A stretch of 64,000 bases of DNA from Megalonaias nervosa. Its lineage: Eukaryota; Mollusca; Bivalvia; Unionida; Unionidae. The stretch covers positions 79,663 through 143,662 of the forward strand of contig JAECUM010004326.1 of NCBI GenBank assembly GCA_016617855.1. The letters are read 5' to 3'. Within the stretch, counting starts at the first letter, position 1; each line of letters starts with the position of its first letter. A program made the position numbers and the translations under genes. The notes beneath the pieces are model-generated. The model ran no database searches. It was given only the letters and a program-made list of their open reading frames with translations, and was not told where the DNA came from. Shown one piece after another: positions 62,233 to 64,000 of the stretch.

Positions 62233-64000
62233 CCATTACGTCCCATGCGCTTCAAGGAAATCTTTAGTGCGTGATACACGAGTGGAATTGACAAGGATTA
62301 TTTTTTTTTTTACTGACACACCACCCTCTTTCTCAAATTGATATATTTTCTGTAAAAATATATATTTCTTGTTGTTTAATTGGCAACAAAGAATTTGCTA
62401 CAGAACTTTCAAGCAAAAAGAATTAAAATACAGTCATAAGATCTTTTGTGAAAATGAGGATACCACCACAAAATAGGATTTCTCCAATCTATTCTTAATA
62501 ATATTAATGATTCAAAGTAGCACAGTTTTAAAGTATGGCTATTTTTCATCTTTTCGTTTATCTATCATTGATATAAATCTCATTAAGTATTAAAGGCAAG
62601 ATAATTTAAAATTTCAACTGAAGAGAACAATTAAGATATTTAAAAAAGGAACCTGGCCCCATATAAACCTGGAATACATAGTACAAACGTGTGGAACTCA
62701 TACACGAAGATAATATTTGATGAAAATAATTGCCGTTCAACCTACGCTTTGAACAAGCTGATCATTTCTTTGACATAAATTTAATACCCAATATACTCAA
62801 TACACCGCTTCTTAACTTGACGTCAATTCAATTTTGAGTCCAGTACTGCTCAATTTGAAAAGTTTGATTAATGAGCCTATTATTAAATATGTGTATCTCT
62901 CCATCTCCAAAAATGTTTTGAATTATTGTGCTCTATAATACAACCTTACAATGTCTGTATTCTTAATTAGCTTGAATTTCAATCATTTTAAACACACTGG
63001 TTTTCACGTAAGAAGATAAAATATTAGTGAAGGCAGGCCTTCACCGAGTAAACTTCCGTCAAATGGAGAGAGACAGGACAAACTGACTTTTACTTTAAAC
63101 TCGTCACTTTTCTGCTGAATGATGTGGCATGAGATTGATCCGTATTAGTGAGCGTAAGGAGTTTAAAATTTCACAGTACTAGCCATTAACAGCAGCTTGA
63201 GTTAAACAGTTAGACTTGATTCATCACGAGCTGATTTCAGAAGCAAAAATTTAAAATCGACTATACTCCAGACCTAGGTTCTCCGAGTGAAGTGGACATT
63301 TCGATTTGTAAAGATAACAAACATCATCTTGTGTACTCGTTTTACTTTGGAAGTCCATACTTAGTCTCTTATAACTCATGGGACCTATATAAACGTTAAT
63401 CCGTGTTTTAAACTGATTTTCTGTGCGGCGAGTGCGGACCTTTTAGAAAGAAACAATTACATGGATTTATGACCGTTTAAAATACAAATAACACTGGGTT
63501 TTATGTAGCATATATCGCAATTGAATGCAAGGCACCCAGATCAAGGTCAACTGGGCCAAGATTTGATCCATTTGTAATTAGAATATCAATTTCTTCGTTT
63601 ACACTTAGCCTATTGATAACTAGTGGTAGCTTTCAATAAATAATGATTTCCTTTTGGGTAAATGATGCTCACAGATTTGGATTAGCTGGATTTCAAGTTC
63701 AGCAAAAGCACGTGAAATATGCTGAAATAAGTGTGTATGTGTGCGTTAGCGTTGCTCCATCTTCGTACCCTGTCATAGTATTCATCAAAATGACCCCAGT
63801 CGCGTCATATCCAATTTAAAGTGGTAGTAGTAGTTTTCTCTCATTACATGGAATGCTAAATAATAAACTGAGCGGGAGAGAGAGAGACAGAGACAGAGAG
63901 AGACAGACAGAGAGAGCGGGGGAGTTACTATTATACTTTATGAAAAATAAAATATAAAGAGACGTGTAAATTAGTTCAAACACAAGATGATTGTCACTGA
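62233..64000. other. Non-coding end of window
   Basis: AT-rich, with a GA/CAGA microsatellite at 63875-63922. No exon or element was recognised. Confidence 0.5.

Noticed and set aside
61925..62341. 138-codon open frame with IYIYIY and YYYY runs
   Set aside because: It is driven by TA and TTA microsatellites.

Overview
The window is AT-rich animal nuclear DNA: introns with consensus splice sites, many transposable-element families, tRNA-derived SINEs, RTE-type and CR1/L2-type LINEs, solo LTRs, and abundant microsatellites and minisatellites. The repeat style and the one recognisable gene suggest a lophotrochozoan, most likely a mollusc; that is inference. There are no operons, no CRISPR arrays and no intact RNA genes that I can support.

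One host gene is convincing. It is the 5' half of an FGGY-family carbohydrate kinase gene (FGGY) on the minus strand. Four coding exons at 34935-34758, 32561-32444, 23357-23206 and 12828-12740 join in compatible phases (0, 1, 0, ending in phase 2). They encode 178 complete codons plus two bases and follow the vertebrate FGGY N-terminal domain in order. The ATG exon has its own acceptor, so a 5' untranslated exon lies upstream (above 34936). The C-terminal half, including the catalytic region, was not found and probably lies beyond position 1. A well-formed exon at 1175-1075, same strand, does not match FGGY and is out of phase with the 12.7 kb exon.

Layout: 1-12.7 kb holds the orphan exon, a decayed zinc-finger fragment, MITE-like and SINE remnants, a duplicated block across a 20-N gap, and one solo LTR. 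12.8-23.2 kb is FGGY intron 3. It contains a nearly intact 3.3 kb RTE-type LINE nested in a solo LTR, a second solo LTR, two short-unit minisatellites, and a degenerate array split by a third solo LTR. 23.4-32.4 kb is intron 2, with a heavily frameshifted RTE-type LINE and two more tandem arrays. 32.6-34.8 kb is intron 1, with decayed coding-like segments on the plus strand and 52-bp and 40-bp arrays next to the exon. 35-47 kb is upstream or 5' UTR-intron territory, with another minisatellite, solo LTRs, SINEs, several terminal-inverted-repeat elements (one family with 10-bp target duplications) and a CR1/L2-like LINE 3' end. 48-64 kb holds a large palindrome bounded by TA repeats, a 22-bp-type array, a near-perfect hairpin element, another SINE, and more solo LTRs, with no recognisable host exon.

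The elements record their own order of arrival: an LTR was hit by the RTE element, and another LTR landed in an older satellite-like array. The most biologically pointed observation is a long CT microsatellite that starts at the splice donor of FGGY exon 3. I saw no sign of a wholly new molecular system; the notable content is element structure and splice-site erosion.
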